Positions 1 through 7,210 of a stretch of DNA of 26,894 nucleotides are shown piece by piece. The DNA comes from Chara braunii. Its lineage: Eukaryota > Streptophyta > Charophyceae > Charales > Characeae. The position numbers were made by a program, and so were the translations under genes. The stretch's first letter is position 1, and every line of letters starts with the position of its first letter. The notes beneath the pieces were generated by a model. The model saw nothing but the letters and a program-made list of their open reading frames with translations. It ran no database searches and had not been told where the DNA came from. The DNA lies in NCBI GenBank assembly GCA_003427395.1, contig BFEA01000013.1, forward strand, positions 3,614,162-3,641,055, in the 5' to 3' direction.

Positions 1-44
<44 letters not shown>

Positions 45-189
45 ATGATCCCCACTGCGCTTTTCATGGATGTGAAGGTTACCCTAGGGGTGAAAAGTGG
101 GGGTACCTGTTAACCATTCCCACTGCACTTTTCATGGATGTGAAGGTTACCCTAGGGGTGAAAAGTGGGGGTACCTGTTAACCATTTGT
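1..189. mobile_element. MITE1 copy 1, right end only
   Basis: This is the right part of a short non-autonomous TIR transposon; the left part lies outside the window. It opens with at least 43 A residues, then CATGATCCCCACT, and ends GTTAACCATTTGT at 189. The complete copy at 16919-17287 has the same A-run, the same sequence after it and the same terminus, which defines the boundary. The terminal 68 bp is duplicated here. It sits inside the integrase pseudogene of element B. The following 10 bases (190-199) should be one copy of the target duplication, but the partner is off the window. No transposase is encoded. Confidence 0.75.
51..186. repeat. Tandem duplication of a 68-bp MITE1 terminal unit
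   Basis: Units are 51-118 and 119-186. They are identical except for GCGC versus GCAC near the start. Each unit can fold on itself, because CCCAC and CTTTTCA near its start pair with TGAAAAGTGGG near its end. The other MITE1 copy has a single unit, so the duplication is private to this copy. Confidence 0.9.
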
Positions 190-317
190 GAGAAGTCTCT
201 AATAACTATTTTTATTAGCCTCTGCTGGTAATGGGACGAACACAGTATACTTACTAGATCTGTCAACAATGAACAAACTCTGATTGTTCTTCCTCTAACA
301 ATGCCAGTGTCCATGAA
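190..317 (-). pseudogene. Element B integrase, catalytic-core fragment 3
   Basis: Read on the minus strand, this fragment continues the integrase core of element B. It begins with M-D-T-G and then carries IVDRSSKYTVFVPLPAEA, which matches the usual Ty3/gypsy stretch VDRFSK followed by a strand and P-L-P. It holds an in-frame TAG and one frameshift. It lies directly between MITE1 (ending 189) and MITE2 (starting 318). Removing MITE2 with one TGAA copy joins it in frame to the fragment at 910-982, giving V-S-I-D-F then M-D-T-G; the equivalent region of element A reads S-M-D-F-M-D-T. The rest of the core is beyond the window edge. Confidence 0.75.
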
Positions 318-347
318 ACCACAACTACCCCCACCGTCCCAAATTCG
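318..347 (+). repeat. MITE2 left terminal inverted repeat
   Basis: It pairs with 880-909. Shared blocks are ACCAC at the tip, TACC, CGT and AAATTCG at the inner end. Confidence 0.75.
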
Positions 348-879
348 GGGGGACCGGTAGCGCAGGTTCATGAGGACTAGCGGAAGCGCAGTGGGGAGAA
401 CTGGCGGAGTGGCAAAACAAGCAAATGCTTCGAATTGCCGCCGTGATTTATTTCACGGTTGAAATTTCTTTTTTTATTTTGTTTTCAATTTGTCCTGGAA
501 AGATCGAGACGAAATTTACAAACTCTCCAACTTTCAGACCTTCTGAGTCATTCTTCCGAGCCCAAAAAAATCTCAGAAGTTGGGGTGCTTTTTTCGTTGG
601 CCCGCACAGGGTAGAGTGGCAAATATATGGAAAATGCAACGAATCGGCGCGACATTGATTTCATGGTCTATTTTTTTATTTTTTTGCTGATATTTCTCAT
701 GGAAATATAACTATCCAAGGTACAAGACCTCAACTGTTCAGATTTTCGTCGACTTTTCTGAGCATGAAAATTGCAAATGTTGGTCCTTGAAAATTGTGAG
801 ATTGGACCCACCTACGCCTGCCAGTCGCCACCTCCCCCCCCCCCCCCCCGTAAAACCCGGTCCGTATGGCTAGGAAAGT

Positions 880-909
880 CGAATTTCATACGTCGGTGGT
901 ACTGGTGGT
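880..909 (-). repeat. MITE2 right terminal inverted repeat
   Basis: It is the inverse partner of 318-347. The TGAA target copy follows immediately at 910-913. Confidence 0.75.
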
Positions 910-982
910 TGAAGTCAATAGAGACTTACTCTCAACACCCGGTTGGAAACAGTAATGGTTTTAACAGTCCCAATGGGGGCTA
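910..982 (-). pseudogene. Element B integrase, fragment 2
   Basis: On the minus strand this short piece reads P-P-L-G-L-L-K-T-I-T-V-S-N-R-V and then, after a 1-nt shift, V-S-I-D-F. It is the linker and first catalytic Asp region of a Ty3/gypsy integrase; element A has A-P-L-G-L-L-K-P-L-P-I-P and then S-M-D-F. It lies between MITE2 and the 5' LTR of element A. Its high-coordinate end is the 4-bp A target copy. Removing A joins it in frame with the zinc-finger fragment beginning at 9806. Confidence 0.8.
979..982. repeat. Target-site duplication of element A, left copy (GCTA)
   Basis: GCTA precedes the 5' LTR and recurs at 9806-9809 after the 3' LTR. A 5-bp duplication with one mismatch (GGCTA/TGCTA) is equally possible. 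Both leave the host integrase frame unchanged. Confidence 0.7.
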
Positions 983-1882
983 TGCGAGGCCATTGCCTCT
1001 ATGAGCCCCATAAGGCCCCATTTTTGCAGCCTGTCGGCCGCCCTAAGTGAAGGCAGGCTCCACGAGGCCCTCAAGGCCCTTTTCTGGCCACCACGCAACT
1101 CAGGGAAATTCAGGCAGTTGCGCAGCGCCAGTTGGTTGAGTGAACCCAGGCCCTGGGCCGCCTGTGTATGTGAAGCAGGCCCTGGGCTGGATACGGGTAC
1201 CGGGCCAAACACAGGCCGAAAGCAGTTGGGCACATGCAACCACTTCAGGCCCAAGGCCTGCTCTCGTCGTGCTGGGCCTCAGGCTACCGGGGCCTACTGG
1301 GAGCTTCCTGGGACTGGACCAAGGCAGGCCACTTGGATATAGGAAAGGGCCTGCCTCCTCATTCGGCATTCAGGTGCTGGCTGCATGCTGCGCTATTTGC
1401 TGGTTGGCGCCTATGCTCTCACGGGCGAGCAGGGAAGGAGCACGCAGCCATAGCCGAGCTGCGCTGCTGTAAGCTGGGTGAAGCGCAGGGTGGTCCTTGG
1501 GTGCTAGTGGCATCTGTAAGTTGGGGAACGAGGTTGTGAGTGTAGCGCGAGACATACCTGGTGCTGGAAGCGTGCGACATTGGTCGCCATATGCTCGTAC
1601 TTCGGGAATGCTGTTGACGTCATCTTTCGGCTTCGTAGTATAGGGTAGATAGGATCTGCCACATGTAGTCTGGGCCCCGAGCGCCAGATAGGATATCAAC
1701 TCTGGTTCTTCGTTGATGATGATGGGACTATTTCAGCATTGTCAATTATGAACTCTTGGTGTGTTCTTATTTGGTGAATCTCGTGATGCAATTCTGCTGT
1801 TGGTTCGAGGTCAAGACTATCGGGACTCATATGTATGATGCTGTTTCATTGCTGAAGTTCGCTATTGCTCATCTTCCTTGCA
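983..1882 (+). repeat. 5' LTR of element A
   Basis: The 900-bp repeat matches 8813-9805. It starts TGCGAGGC and ends CTTCCTTGCA, three bases before the primer site. The U3-like part is GC-rich with many GGCCT/AGGCC motifs. The distal part is AT-richer and contains a GATGATGATGGGACTATTTC block also present in the C LTRs. Confidence 0.92.
1336..1346 (+). promoter_or_regulatory. Candidate TATA element in the A 5' LTR
   Basis: GATATAGGAAA occurs here and at 9229-9239. The C LTRs have the equivalent CATATAGGAAAG on the minus strand (about 13490-13502 and 21951-21963). Conservation across all four LTRs in GC-rich surroundings suggests the core promoter, but no start site can be seen. Confidence 0.4.
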
Positions 1883-1885
1883 ATT

Positions 1886-1903
1886 TGGTATCGGAGCTGT
1901 GGT
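1886..1903 (+). other. Primer binding site, initiator tRNA-Met type
   Basis: TGGTATCGGAGC begins three bases after the LTR end. The common plant initiator-Met primer site is TGGTATCAGAGC, so one base differs. Element C has TGGTATCGGAGT at the same place. Minus-strand DNA synthesis would start here. Confidence 0.8.
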
Positions 1904-3152
1904 ACAATTGCGCTCATCTGGCGCTTGTCTTCTGCCTTATGCGGTACATACATGCGGTCTGCTGGGTGAGTTTGGCCGTAAGTGGTGTGTAGTGAGGAGG
2001 GTGGAGACGAGTGTGTTGGCGACCCAGGAGGTGAGGGGATCGCCAGGAAGGCTATGAGTGGGTAATGAGGTCTGGACAGTGTGATGAGAACTATCTAATG
2101 TGCGATTGATGCTGAGGTGGAACGGCGAGATAATGCTGGTTGTGCCGATGCAGTGACTGGTCATCGCAATCGCCATTTGGTCATCTGGTGAGATTATCTC
2201 TATGGTTGGGGGCAGCTAATTGAGGTACGTTGCTCTTAACCTTATATTCCCTCTCCGACACTTCTTACCGTGAGGCTGTGTTCCTTCTTGAGAGTCCTCT
2301 CATCGTGAGGTGTCGAGTGCGCTCAACCTTGAGAATCGGCAATGTTCACGTGGAGCATCCGGCTGGAGATGGGCGGAGCTTTCTGAAGCGCCCTGGACGA
2401 AGCACTGGGTCACGGTCACCATGCCAACCCACAGGGAGTAGAGCACGCATGCCTTGCTGCTTGTCCTTTGTTCGGCTTGCTGCGCTGTTAGATGGGTACT
2501 AGTGGGCAGGCCAGCCCTACAGGAAAGACGAGACCCGGCGTCTATAAATAAACACGGGAAGGGGATATCACTGGCTGTGATCGTCGTCCTGCTGCGACGT
2601 AAAATAATTCCTGATGTCACTTGGGGGCGGACGTTAAAATGCCTCTGGATCAGCCAGTGATGTAAGGCTCGCGGCACGCCGAGGATAAATATACGTGCAA
2701 AGCTGGCCAGCTCAGCGGATACTCGGGGCACAGGGGTGGGCCGGACACACACCTTTAGACACGCGAAGCTCTCCAGATCGCTCAGGGACGCTGACATCAA
2801 GTGATACTCGGGGGAACTTAAGGGAGGGGTTGATTCCAGGTGATAAGTTCGAGAAAATTCCATGTTGTCCTATCGACAACAAATGATTCTATTTTTATGT
2901 TTTTGATTAGTTAGATGTACTGCCATTGACATCTGACAGACGGCATTAGTTAGAACTGCTTATTGTTCCTGGTGCTTCTGTTTGCGGACTAGTCAGACTA
3001 AAAATAGTTTCGTTTGTAGGAATCTGACTTACCTGTTGACCTCAAGTGAGATCTGTTCCAAAATAGCCATCAACTAATTAGTTGGTCTGAGCATTATGTT
3101 GCGGTAGGCACCTAGAGTGTCCTACTGTATACGGTGCACAGCGTTGTAGCCT
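1904..3152 (+). other. Untranslated leader of element A
   Basis: This is a 1.25-kb stretch without a conserved gene, between the primer site and gag. Its whole length resembles the C leader (20188-21397, reverse strand), so it belongs to the family and is not an insertion. Short ORFs on either strand, including a 187-codon antisense one, are not kept open in C. It contains a TATAAATA at 2543-2550 that has a counterpart in C. Packaging or dimerisation signals are expected in such leaders but cannot be identified by eye. Confidence 0.7.
2543..2550 (+). promoter_or_regulatory. TATA-like box in the A leader
   Basis: TCTATAAATAAA lies about 600 bp before gag. The C leader has TCTATAAACAAG at the same relative place (minus strand, near 20759-20767), within a well-conserved block. 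A secondary promoter is one reading; chance in AT-rich leader sequence is another. Confidence 0.3.
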
Positions 3153-5138
3153 ATGAGCGACCAGGAGGACACACACTCGGACGACCAGATCTTGCAATCA
3201 GCCAGACGCCCGATAGCCCACGTGTCCCTAGGACCGGAGGGTGATAGACATCTGTTCCGTCAGCTTAGGGAGAGACAGCAGCAGCAGAGGAGAGCTAGAG
3301 CAGTCGAGGCCAGCAGGACTTTAGTTAGCGAGGCCGGTGCTACAGCAGCCATGGCTACTTCCGCCATGGTCACTTCTGCGCAGCAGACTTCCCAAGCCAG
3401 CAGTTCAGGTGTCGTCGGGTCAACGGCCGCGCAGACCGTGAGTCAGCCCACTGGCATTATGGCGAGCCAGGCAGCGGTGTTGACTCCAGAGGATGTCGCC
3501 ATCCAGCAGGCAGCCCTGCAGGAGGCACAGCTACAGCAGGCATTAGGAGAGATAAAAGCGGAGAAGGAGAAGATGATCAGAAGAAGAGCTAGGATGCAGC
3601 GGAGGGGGGCAGACATAGAGGACTTAGAGACAATGGACCTGACAAACATGGATGATGATGTGAGGGTAGTTAGGAGGGCCCTGCTAGGCGTAATAGAGAT
3701 GCAGAAGCATCAAACTACCATCCTTCAGGATATCCAACAGAGCCTAGCCGTTTTGGCAGGCCGTGCTCAGGCAGCACCATCACCAGCTGGGCCTGGTGCC
3801 TGGCCTGTGCCATATCCTCCTTTTTCTGTCCCACCGGTGACAGGGGTATCCCCATATGTAGCCCCTTCGTCGGTTGCTATCGTTTCCCTGGGCATGACGC
3901 TGTCAGGAGGGGTAACAGCAGGGAGTAGTTTGCAGGTTCCTGTTCAGACATGTACACCCAAACTCCGTCGCAAGTTGCAGTCACCACGCAGCCTGTTGTC
4001 TCGCGGCCTGTGCAGCATCAGGGCACGCAGCCCCAGCAGCTAGCACAGCAACCTGTGTCACCGGGTCCACAGCCCGGAGTGGTGCAGGGACCGGGACAAA
4101 CTCAGTGGGTGCCAAAGACGGCCATTGCCGCTCCCAAACCTTTTACAGGGGACAAGAGAGATGAAGACCTCGACACATGGTTGAGGTCAGTGCCAGTCTA
4201 TGTTAGGTGCAAACTTACCTTGCCCCACGAAGAAGTGCTTGTGGCTGCATCTTACCTAAAGGGTAGTGCAGCAAGATGGTTGAGCGGTTTAGCGCAGCTC
4301 CAGGGATATGGTCATGACTTCCGCACTTGGGCAGCCACCCAAAAACTGGATGACTTCCTGAAGATGGTGGAAGAGAGGTGGCACGATCCTGAGGAGGCTC
4401 AAAGGGCCATTGATGCGATCCTGACACTGCACACGAGGCAGTTTAAGTCAGTAAGGGAAGCCACCGACGTTGTTGAGCGTCTGATTTGTGTCCCAGGGGT
4501 GCGCTATGACCCCCAGGTCCTGTTGACCTCGTACTTGAGATGCTTTTTCTCGGCCTCTCAGGAATCAGTTGGCAAAAGAGGCCAACATCAATATGCACAA
4601 CTTTCCTTCGTTCAGTAAGGTGGCCCTAGACCTTGAAGTTAAGATAGGGCATGGACAGGCACCCACTACGGATGGGAGGAAGAAGACACTGCCTCCTAAC
4701 TGGAAGGCGAAGGGTCGCATCATGTTTGTCGACAACGATGGTTCAACCATCGAGTTGGACGGCAACTTCCAAGAGGGAGTAGGCTCACAGGCGGCCAGCG
4801 TAGACGCTTCAGAGGGTGGAGTACTCGCTGCCGTATCTCAAAAAGGAAAGGCGACCGGTAGACGCCGCGGAGGCTCCCGGTCTAGGAGTCAAGTTGACCC
4901 CAACGCTCCTCCATGGGAGAAGGCAGGTCTCACTGAGGACATGTGGAGAGACCATTACTCTCAACAGGCCTGTATTCGTTGTGGTCAATACGGCCACAGC
5001 CAATTCAAGTGCCGCAATAAGAAAGTGACAGAAAAGATCCCGCCTACGATGGGGCAGGTGTTGGGATCCTCTCAACCCGTTGGTAGCAACGTTGCCAGTA
5101 CTTCAGGCAGTGCTCCGGGAAACACGTCGGGCCAGTAG
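3153..5138 (+). pseudogene. gag: gag of element A (capsid and nucleocapsid), two frameshifts
   Basis: This encodes the structural protein that forms the cytoplasmic particle and packages RNA. The start is the ATG at 3153, followed by an acidic, Gln-rich N-terminus. A predicted coiled coil covers roughly residues 120-205 (repeated LQEAQLQQAL and IEMQKHQTTILQDI type heptads), then a Pro/Gln-rich linker. A capsid-type domain follows with W-L-R-S, G-S-A-A-R-W-L-S and V-E-E-R-W-H-D. A basic region precedes one CCHC knuckle at 4971-5012 (C-x2-C-x4-H-x4-C). Frames break near 3948 and near 4545 compared with element C. The reading ends at TAG 5136-5138; C has TAA at the same place, so this is the real gag end. 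A frameshift heptamer lies just before it. Confidence 0.85.
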
Positions 5139-5161
5139 GAATTGTAATTGTTCCTGCTAGG
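5117..5161 (+). promoter_or_regulatory. Candidate -1 ribosomal frameshift site at the gag-pol junction
   Basis: GGGAAAC at 5117-5123 is read in the gag frame as G|GGA|AAC, which is the X XXY YYZ pattern. The gag stop follows 12 nt later. Pol continues in exactly the -1 frame, open from here to 5437. After an 8-nt spacer, 5132-5141 can pair with 5151-5161 (10 bp, one G-U, one bulged A at 5159, 9-nt loop). Element C keeps the heptamer, the frame relation and the stop. The same heptamer drives -1 frameshifting in mammalian PEG10, a gene of Ty3/gypsy origin (established knowledge). Use here is inferred. Confidence 0.6.
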
Positions 5162-5760
5162 GTCGAGGTGGTGGAGACACCCTCACCATCTCGAGAGATG
5201 GCCCAAGCTACTGACTCCACCGTCGTCCCGCAAGCACATTCAGACCCATCGAGCCTCTGTTCGATGAATGTGTTTGAGTCCTTAGAGGAGTTAGAGGTGG
5301 AGTGGTCTAGATCAGACCCGCTAGCTTCTTGGACGGCCGCAAGGCCGGGGTCTATTATGACACTTGCTCGACAAGAAACTTTATCAGTTGCGCGTGCGTT
5401 GAGAGGCTGCGTTTACAGGGGCGAGTGCAACGCCTGAGTCGACCTGTGGAGTCGACCTGTGCCAACAAACAGCGCATGGTAGTTAACGACTACCTCTAGG
5501 ATGTTGAGTGTTGTTTCCCGTACGCGGGAGGGGACTTGAGACATCGTGTCTCGTTCCTAGTAAGTGACGAGCTCCCAATGGATATGCTACTAGGTATGTA
5601 CTACCTCTCTGTGGCACAGCCCCAGTTTGACTGGGACCGAAAAGTGGTCAAACACACTTTGCCAAGTGGAGGGACCGCCAGGTTACATGCCAAGTGGAGG
5701 GACCGCCAGGTTACATGCCAAGTGGAGGGACCGCCAGGTTACATAAGTTCAAAGCTAGTA
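5139..5760 (+). pseudogene. Protease region of element A pol, deleted and frameshifted
   Basis: The retropepsin part of pol should cut the Gag-Pol polyprotein. The pol frame (V-E-V-V-E-T-P and on) enters here after the putative -1 shift. Compared with C, about 55 bp just before the active site is missing, with GGCC at the break, which shifts frame. The catalytic triplet at 5359-5367 reads D-T-C followed by S-T-R-N-F, with Cys where retropepsins have Gly. Further on, TAG interrupts V-N-D-Y-L, and a domain with R-H-R-V-S-F-L-V and L-L-G-M-Y-Y-L follows. A triplicated 28-bp unit (5661-5744) shifts the frame again. Not functional. Confidence 0.8.
5661..5744 (+). repeat. Three tandem copies of a 28-bp unit
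   Basis: Units are 5661-5688, 5689-5716 and 5717-5744, each starting GCCAAGTGGAGGGACC and identical. Element C has one copy. The extra 56 bp are not a multiple of three, so this triplication breaks pol. It has no spacers and is not a CRISPR array. Confidence 0.95.
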
Positions 5761-6865
5761 GTCTGATTGAGTCCTATGGGTGCATGTGTACAGCCGCGTT
5801 CTACAATTATTATAAGCAAAATCAGGAGGAGGGTATGTATTTAGTTTGTCTCTGTTGCAGGCGAGCCAGTGAAAATGCCACCAAAGATAGAGGGAGTAGT
5901 TGCTAAGTACCCTGATCTATTTGAAGAGCCAACAGGGGTTGTTGAGAGAGAGGTCGTCCACGCGACAGAGATTATCCCAGGGTCTAGTATCCCGAAGGGT
6001 AGGATCTATCGGATGTCTCCAGGCGAGCTTGATGAGCTTCGCCGGCAACTCAAGGAACTCGTAGAGAAGGGTTGGATCCGGCCGAGCGTCTCTCCTTATG
6101 GGTCTCCAGTTTTATTCATACCTAAGAAGGAGGTACTCTTAGGATGTGCATTAACTATAGGGGCCTCAATGCCATCACTGTAAAGAATAAGGAGCCCCTA
6201 CCGCGCATCGACGATCTGTTAGATAGAGTGCAAGGGTGTTGGTACTTCAGTAAGATAGATCTGAAGTTCGAGTACCATCAGATTGCAATCCGGCCCGAGA
6301 TCAACACAAAACCGCTTTTCATACCAGGTACGGTCTGTACGAGTTTGTGGTGGTGCCTTTTGGCCTTTGCAATGCTCCTAGCACCTTTCAGCACGCTATG
6401 AATCGGATATTCCATGACTACTTAGATAAGTTTGTCATCGTGTACCTCGATGACATACTTAGTTTTAGTAAGACTGTCGAGGAGCACGTTGCACATTTGG
6501 ACAGAGTCCTCAGCCTCCTGCAACAGCACAAGTTCAAGATCAACGGTGAGAAGTGCGAGTTTGGTCATGAGATTTCCGCGGAAGGGTTGAAGCCCGATGA
6601 CGCGAAGGTGGCCAGCATTCGTGATTGGCCACGTCCTCAGTCTGTGACTGAGATGAGATCTTTCTTAGGAATGACAAGCTACTATAGGACTTCCGTTAAG
6701 AACTATAGCATAGTGGCCGCTCCTTTGACTGATCTGACCCGCCTTGACACCCCATGGGAGTGGACAGACGAGTGCAACGCTGCTTTCAGACATTTGAAGC
6801 ATGCGTTGACGCACTACGAGGTCTTGAAACTTCCTGATCCTGACAAGCCGTTCATAGTCACCACG
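5761..6865 (+). pseudogene. Reverse transcriptase of element A pol, frameshifted
   Basis: This copied the element RNA into DNA. The order of blocks is: the pre-RT segment Y-P-D-L-F-E-E-P; R-M-S-P-G-E-L-D-E-L and G-W-I-R-P-S-V-S-P-Y-G-S-P (fingers); C-I-N-Y-R-G-L-N-A-I; K-I-D-L-K; V-P-F-G-L-C-N-A-P; and an intact Y-L-D-D active site at 6443-6454. The thumb/connection follows with G-L-K-P-D-D-A-K and M-R-S-F-L-G-M. Frame breaks occur near 6130 and near 6305. The second one, inside AACACAAAACCGC, is shared with element C. Length and block order are those of a normal gypsy RT. Confidence 0.9.
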
Positions 6866-7210
6866 GACCAGCCAATATGACATTGGTGACGTGCTCACGC
6901 AGCAGGAGAGGCCAAAGTTGAGGCCTGTAGAGTACATGTCCAAGAAAATGTCGTCTCATAAGTTGGCCAAGTCCACCTATGAGAAGGAACTCTATGCGGT
7001 TTACAAGGCTCTGACCCATTGGAGACACTATCTCCTTGGGAGATTCTTCATCCTTAGGACTGATCATCAGACCCTGAGATGGATGAGAACCCAGCCTGTA
7101 CTTTCTGACGCCCTCAAGCGTTGGATCGAAGTCATCGAGCATTATGACTTTGACCCTCAGTATCTGAAAGGGGAGTATAACAAGGTTGCGGATGCCTTGT
7201 CGCGTAGACC
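6866..7210 (+). pseudogene. RNase H of element A pol
   Basis: This would degrade the RNA strand of the RNA:DNA hybrid. The first catalytic Asp region (T-T-D) at about 6866 is followed by a 2-nt loss relative to C (GATGCCAG versus GACCAG), which shifts frame. The rest is open: V-E-Y-M-S-K-K-M, then S-T-Y-E-K-E-L-Y-A-V with the catalytic Glu, R-T-D-H-Q-T-L with the next Asp, and A-D-A-L-S-R-R at the end, the usual RNase H terminus. Apart from the one shift it is well preserved. Confidence 0.88.

Larger units (their letters stand above)
318..909. mobile_element. MITE2: 592-bp TIR element with 4-bp target duplication
   Basis: This is a non-autonomous TIR element inside the B integrase. The left end (318-347) and the reverse complement of the right end (880-909) both start ACCAC and both end AAATTCG, with 22 of 30 positions identical by my hand count. 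Inner blocks GGACCGG (351-357) and its complement near 857-865 extend the similarity. TGAA flanks both ends (314-317 and 910-913). The interior is noncoding, with T-rich stretches (469-485, 670-685) and a run of 16 C at 834-849. Short ORFs inside show no family resemblance. The 4-bp duplication does not by itself fix a superfamily. Confidence 0.75.

Noticed and set aside
1-189. SINE or processed retroposon ending in poly(A)
   Set aside because: The A-run is internal. In the complete copy the 10-bp duplication and inverted repeats lie outside it.
425-658. Small ORFs at 425-658 and 771-1004
   Set aside because: They lie inside MITE2 or cross its end and the A LTR. No family resemblance.
961-1699. 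Overlapping ORFs in the A LTRs (also 8626-9608)
   Set aside because: They lie in GC-rich U3 sequence on both strands, cross the LTR boundary, and are not protein-like.
1886-1903. tRNA gene
   Set aside because: Only the complement of a tRNA 3' end is present, as expected for a primer site.
2300-2863. 187-codon antisense ORF across the A leader
   Set aside because: The matching C leader does not keep it open, and it has no recognisable domain. It is likely chance.
3945-4620. Programmed frameshifts at the internal gag breaks of A
   Set aside because: Element C has no break at the same points and there is no slippery motif. These are ordinary indels.
5661-5744. CRISPR-like array
   Set aside because: The units are directly adjacent with no spacers, inside retrotransposon pol.
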